Part shown: piece by piece, positions 59,051-64,000 of the stretch
Layout: the number at the start of each line of letters is the position of its first letter
Numbering within the stretch: the stretch's first letter is position 1
Assembly: GCA_028023455.1 (NCBI GenBank)
Contig: JAQFVV010000205.1
Span: 1,223,353-1,287,352 of the forward strand
DNA from: Epiperipatus broadwayi
Lineage: Eukaryota > Onychophora > Udeonychophora > Euonychophora > Peripatidae
Length of the DNA stretch: 64,000 bases
Direction: 5' to 3'
The notes under the pieces: model-generated
What the model saw: only the letters and a program-made list of their open reading frames with translations
What the model was told of the DNA's origin: nothing
Database searches by the model: none
Program-made: the position numbers and the translations under genes

Positions 59051-60340
59051 ATAAAATCTTAGACCAGTCAAAAGTTAATTTTGAAAAGTTGAATCATACT
59101 GGGAGAGGGATGGAGGAGCTGGGTATAGAGTTTTATGATTGAATTGCATAAGAGTCAAAAGTTCACACAATTTTTATTCCAAAACACCAGAAAGTTAATT
59201 TGTTAGTTATATTTGAGTTGTCTCAGGATGCAAATAACACTGTTGCTATCTTTTCAAACTTTATTCGCTTTCAATAAACTCTTGTATTTCATGGTTTTCT
59301 GACTGTCTAAGTCAACTTTCACTAATTAGTTTTTCAAAGTTTGGCCTTCATAATATATAACCAATAATTACAAAAAAAGATTATTTTATAGCTTTTAATT
59401 GACTTTTATCTATTAATCTAAAATCATAATTAGGCTTGCTAATCTGAAGTGATGGTGTGGACTAAACCAATCTATTTTAAAACACCTCCTGATTATTTAA
59501 CCTAAGAGCAACTTTCTGATCGATTGCCATCTTTTATAAATTTGAATAGATGAATTTACTGATTACACAAGTTTATAATATATGGTGATAAAATAAAGAG
59601 CTGCTCTTATGTTAAAACATGGTACATCAAGTCAATACAACTTAGCAAGTTATGTAATTATTGAATCAGCCAAATCACCTGCTGTTAATTGCAAAGTGTC
59701 ATCATCTTTACCAAACAAATAGTAGACATAAACATATGTACTAATTCTAGATTTTATAGTTTGACAGTTTGATCAATGATATTATTGATACTGAGTTTGA
59801 AATCAGTCTCAGATGTAAACAAGTCTTTTTCAGTGCAATACTCACATGGCAGAGATAATTTCTACACATTTTAAAACTATTTGTTAAACATAATTTCAAT
59901 GTCAAACATGAAATAAGCTATTTCATGCAGTACAACAGATTAGATGTAAATATTAGCTTTGACAATACCATTGATCATACTTTCCAACTCTACAAGATCT
60001 GAAGTTAGTTTAAGTAAATGTATTTTATGTGTATTTGTGTAATTGACACTTAGTGATTCGCAGTGGGTGGAGATTTGATCACTTCAACATTTATATTTAA
60101 CTGGCCAAGCTGTATTGACTGGTTTATTGCACATTCAATGTTGAAATAATACTTCAAATAGTTCTGAAATGGGTAGTAGAAATTACCTCTGCTGTGGGAT
60201 GATTGATATTTATTGCCATGCAAAAAATATTTGTTTACATCTGAGTGTGATTCAACTTTCCTACTATATAAGATCTGGAGTTTGTCTGACAGTTTATGAT
60301 GACAGTAATTTAGTAGTAATTGTATGTTGGCCTACTTCCA
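59051..60340. other. No gene seen; one old direct repeat pair
   Basis: 59990-60110 (AAGTTAGTTTAAGTAAATG ... GATTCGCAGTGGGTGGAGATTTGATCACTT) resembles 60995-61100 (GAATTAGTATATGTAAATGG ... GATTAGCAATTGGTGCAGATTTGGTGACTG), flanking the SINE cluster. No coding evidence. Confidence 0.4.
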
Positions 60341-60342
60341 CA

Positions 60343-60481
60343 TGTTAAATGTCTTCAGATAATTCAAATTTTATTTAAACTCAAATACATTCAACTGTTA
60401 GTAATAGCATGCAGATTAATATATAACAACATTTGGGGTGGTATTATTCTCTTTTCTTCAGGAGTTTCTGGACTAACCAGT
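60343..60481 (-). mobile_element. SINE family 1 body, minus strand
   Basis: AATTTTATTTAAACTCAAATAC, GTTAGTAATAGCATGC, GGTGGTATTATTCTC and TTCTTCAGGAG follow the inverted order of the 3' body at 840-960. Confidence 0.6.
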
Positions 60482-60640
60482 GACAATACTAGCATGGAAA
60501 TTATACCTGGTCTCTTTTCTTCAGATATTACTAGGCAAACCAGTGACAATAGTAGCATGGAAATTATACCTGGTCTTCTCTTTTCCGGTGTTTCTGGGCT
60601 AACCAGTGGCAAACTAGCATGGAAATTATACCTGGTCTTT
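60449..60640. repeat. ~63-bp tandem triplication within a SINE
   Basis: Three units (about 60451-60512, 60513-60577, 60578-60640) share CTAACCAGTGACAATACTAG, CATGGAAATTATACCTGGTC and a CTTTTCTTCAG-type junction. Because 63 is a multiple of three the + frame stays open through all units (frame 60320-60676), but the repeat explains that frame. Confidence 0.85.
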
Positions 60641-60740
60641 AGAGTCATGACTATTGAAATTAATGTGACATTCTAGCTAATTAGGTGCCAAATTCTAGTT
60701 TACTTGATTAAAACATCAATTAAATTCATTATTCACTAAT

Positions 60741-60985
60741 CTAAAGGTCCAGTTTTGATGCTAGTACTGTAGTTGGTCAGGCCAGCAACATCAAAGAAAA
60801 GCTAGTACTGTAGTTGGTCAGGCCAGCAACATCAAAGAAAAGAGATTATTATTTGAAATGTGTTATATACTAATATATGCTATTATTAGTAGTTCAATGT
60901 ATTTGAAAAGTTTTAATAAAGACTGAATTTTTCTAAAAAGTTAACAATTAATTTTAGAAGTTGGAAATAGTTCAATATATATAAT
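60741..60985 (+). mobile_element. SINE family 1 copy with internal 41-bp duplication
   Basis: CTAGTACTGTAGTTGGTCAG plus GCCAGCAACATCAAAGAAAAG is present twice in tandem (60761-60801, 60802-60842). The body then continues GATTATTATTTGAAATG, GTATTTGAAAAGTTTTAATA, GAAGTTGGAAATAGTTCAAT as in the family. Confidence 0.75.
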
Positions 60986-63290
60986 TCTATAAGACTTGGA
61001 ATTAGTATATGTAAATGGTCATACGATATCTATTGTTAGTTTGATGAAGCTTTTGACTTTTTGTGATTAGCAATTGGTGCAGATTTGGTGACTGATACAT
61101 CACTATATTATTATACTGAATAATAAGAGGGATTTTAAATCTTTATAATTTTACTTTATTAAAATAAATAACTTTATTTATGAATAGACAAATATAAAGT
61201 AACATAATATATTAAAAATATATAATTAGTCGTAATATTAATCTTGTCTTTTGTATAATAGGAATTACATGCCATATATATATATACAGACAATGTATAC
61301 ACATGATTATTAGTAAATATATGTAGGATTATTAACTCTACAGGGGGTGCAGTCAAAAAAATTACAGTGTGGGTCACATGTATCTGAGACATATTAGTAT
61401 ATGTAGAAATAAAGAAAAAGTTAAAACATTACTTTTTAAATTTATATTAATAAAAGGCATATTTTTTTATTTATTTTCAAATAAAAAAAAACATGGATAA
61501 AAAAAATACAATTAAACAAAATGTCTTTAATTAATCAGTGTTCAATGTTTGGCTTTGCAAAACTTTTGTAATAATCATCACAAGTGATATTAATATATTG
61601 AAGGCATAACTACTTTTCATAATACTGGGAAAAATATTTTGATAAGAAACTCAGTTTGGATGCAAAGCTACATCACACACTCTTATGGAACTTATTGTAA
61701 CCAATGAGATCACGACATATTTTAGCATAACATTAATCATTTACAACATGTAGCAAATCACGACCTTAAACTATACCCCCCATAGCAATATTAAAAGTAT
61801 TTGTATTTTTCAGATCAGTTGTAATCACCATAGTGTTAACTAGTAAATAATATATATATGACTGCACTTAATAGACTAATAATAAAGTTTATTTTTTCAT
61901 GAATTCAGTGAAAAGAAAATTGTTATTGTTTATAGTTTGTGGTCTAATTATTGTTTTTTTTTTTTTTAAATATAATGTAATGATGTTCTCAGTATGGAAT
62001 TATGTGGCAACTTTAATACTGATGATGATCAAGTTAATGATTGACTTTTCATACTTCTCTACTGCCTTAATGGATAAGTTTGTTTTAATAGTTCACAATT
62101 ACTGGTTGACATGTTAGAAATCTTGAAGCCCCGTAATCAGTATACTAAAACGATACTATTATAGCATTCCAAAAATAGTATTATTTTACTGTACTTAGTG
62201 TTTGATATATATATACATCCACATGGATATTTGTCTATCTGTGTTTAGATATCAAATTGGACATACACTCATGTGCAGAGCCATAGTGATTGGTAGGCGA
62301 GCAGCAAATATAACTGATGAAGGAAAGCAACTGTTACTATATTACATTGACACACACTTTTTTTAACTATTTCCAATTTATTTTACCAATGGGTATACAA
62401 GGGTACTTATTGAATGTGTTTGGAGCTAATTCGCTGCTGTCTGTTTAGCGATGAAAAGAAAATGTCATATTTGGCTTGCCAAGGACATTAGAAATCGTTA
62501 TGGCTCTGCATATATGTATTTAATGTTTTATATATATATGCAATGCATACATGCGGAATGTAGATATACACAGATAAAATTCATTATAACACTGGATCAT
62601 GAAAATAATTTTTATCACCCTTCTAATATTTTTATTTTGGACTATATAATCAATCATAAAAGTACAGTATTTATTATGGGTTTTGCAGTGTGTTGTTATT
62701 ATTTTTTTAGCATATTAATTCATTATCTGTATTATTTGCAAATAATAACTATTGTTATTAGAAATTCACAAATCTCTTTCATGCAATATAATTTGTCGAA
62801 AATTCCAAATGTCACCAAATTTCTTAGCTACATATTTTATTGTTTATACATGTGAATAAAATTCCAGTATTTAGATTTATTTTTTGTTGTTGTTATTTTA
62901 ATTAAATAATCTGTGATATTTCGTCTTCAAATTATGTTGCATTACACACCATGGACCAATAGCTATGCAAATGTTAGACGTAGCTGAACAGTAATCAAGT
63001 ATAATATGTAAAGTCTCCCTCTGGTGGTAGCTTTTTGAAATGTAATATAAAAATGTATGTACTTTTACTATTTTTTTCACTGTATAATACTGGCATATGT
63101 CTAATGAATTATTAAATGGTTTATTATATAACGTTCTTGGATTTTGTCTTATTCATGCACTGTTACATTTCTAAAATATTTTTGTCTGTAAATCTACACA
63201 ATTACAAAAAAAAAGATTCAGTATGTTTTAATCAAATCTCAAATAATAATAAATTGTATGTATTTGAATTATTTTTTTTGTAATTTGTGA
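60986..63290. other. No gene seen; AT-rich
   Basis: No recognised similarity. The frame 62451-62855 (134 codons) is hydrophobic and AT-driven, with no domain and no splice context. Confidence 0.35.
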
Positions 63291-64000
63291 ATTAAAATGG
63301 AAATCTGTGGGAGTAAAAATAAATGGAGATTATTTAAATCATTTAAATTGTGCAGTTGATGTGATTGTTCTTGCAAAAAGTGCTTCTGAGTTCAGGAAAT
63401 ATTGCAAGAATTATCAAATGAAAATAAAAAAGTTGATTTTTTTAAAGAAAATATAAAAAGGTAGTCATGAATTAGAAGTTATCAAGTATTACTACAGAAG
63501 GAAACATAACGGATGTAATTAATTTATTAAATTTTGATAGAATGCTTTTGACAGAAATAACTTAATATTAAAAGGAAATATGCCTATGTATTTTGAAAAA
63601 CCAACCAAACAAGAATACTACAGAGAATTCAGATCATTCAATGAAGTATGGAGAGATATATGTTAGCAGTAACAAAGAATAAAAAAATAAAGTACATGGG
63701 TGAGAAAATGAACAGATCAGTGATTTCATTGAAAGAATTAAGTTGGGCTCAACATATTGCTAGACAAGAAAAAAAAACAAAATATCACATATCTCTGATG
63801 AGAAAAAAAAGGCTTTGTATTGCTAGAAAATATAATACATAGTTAAGTTTTAAATTGGAATTTAAAAGATTGCAAATATGGGTGGATGAAATAAAGTTTG
63901 TTGGTGTGATGTAAGAAAGGCTAAGGATCTGAAAAACTGGATTAAACTTAGAAAGTCCATTATCCTGCAATGAATCAATAATAATTAAAAATGATGATGA
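63291..64000 (+). mobile_element. RTE-type LINE, RT 3' part and C-terminal segment, running to the window edge
   Basis: Degenerate + strand text GVKINGDYLNHLNCAVDVIVLAKS (about 63310-63380) corresponds to the FADD-motif region, with the first Asp of the FADD pair replaced in CAVDV. The C-terminal block follows (ATGCCTATGTATTTTGAAAA at 63579, GAAGTATGGAGAGATATATG, AGTTGGGCTCAACATATTGC, GGGTGGATGAAATAAAG), and the 3' end CATTATCCTGCAATGAATCAATAATAATT leads into an ATGATG tail at 63990-64000. Many stops. Confidence 0.75.

Noticed and set aside
60320-60676. 118-codon frame with repeated SSMEIIPGL text
   Set aside because: Explained by a 63-bp tandem repeat in a SINE; repeat length divisible by three keeps the frame open.
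62451-62855. 134-codon open frame on +
   Set aside because: Composition is that of AT-rich noncoding DNA (Ile, Tyr, Phe, Asn-rich), there are no domain, splice or promoter signals, and no repeat-protein match.

Overview
The window is AT-rich (well under one third G+C by eye), intron-rich animal nuclear DNA dominated by transposon debris. One host protein-coding gene can be supported: the 3' part of a stomatin/MEC-2-type band-7 (SPFH) membrane protein, in five exons on the + strand between 28443 and 49502. The peptide looks closer, from memory, to protostome MEC-2/UNC-1-type stomatins than to vertebrate STOM. With long introns (2.2-8.2 kb), GIY-YIG Penelope-like elements, RTE LINEs and tRNA-derived SINEs, this suggests an invertebrate with a large repeat-rich genome. 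A chelicerate is one guess, but the phylum is not settled by this sequence.

Layout. 1-6.5 kb: a Penelope-like retroelement C-terminus at the left edge, a tRNA-derived SINE, a mariner-like remnant, a second tRNA-like SINE, and a 2.2-kb inverted-repeat element that carries its own 120-bp tandem array and a nested 150-bp terminal-inverted-repeat insertion. 8-22 kb: palindromic tRNA-like repeats, several minus-strand RTE fragments, a SINE with a 14-bp target-site duplication, a degenerate ~120-bp tandem array (12.1-13.8 kb) and a 510-bp foldback. 22.6-25.7 kb: a young long inverted repeat with a 310-bp direct duplication, then an 84-bp satellite-like array with a ~572-bp higher-order period. 28.4-49.5 kb: the stomatin gene; its introns hold an RTE LINE, a second LINE family, mariner fragments and at least four near-palindromic foldback elements up to ~1 kb. 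49.5-64 kb: putative 3'UTR, very AT-rich DNA without recognisable genes, a minus-strand LINE 3' half (54.2-55.4 kb), SINE clusters with local tandem amplification (60.3-61.0 kb), and an RTE 3' half running off the right edge.

How it fits together. The stomatin exons are clean (consensus AG/GT borders, matching phases, no stops) and encode about the last 212 residues of the protein. The exons for the N-terminus and membrane hairpin were not found; they must lie in the first 28 kb, unrecognised by me, or to the left of the window. The most unusual feature is a family of long, nearly palindromic elements repeated about ten times, several inside stomatin introns and in inverted relation around exons. 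The best-bounded copy (47551-48477) is flanked by a 10-bp direct repeat that looks like a target-site duplication. No RNA gene, CRISPR array or prokaryote-type feature was seen.
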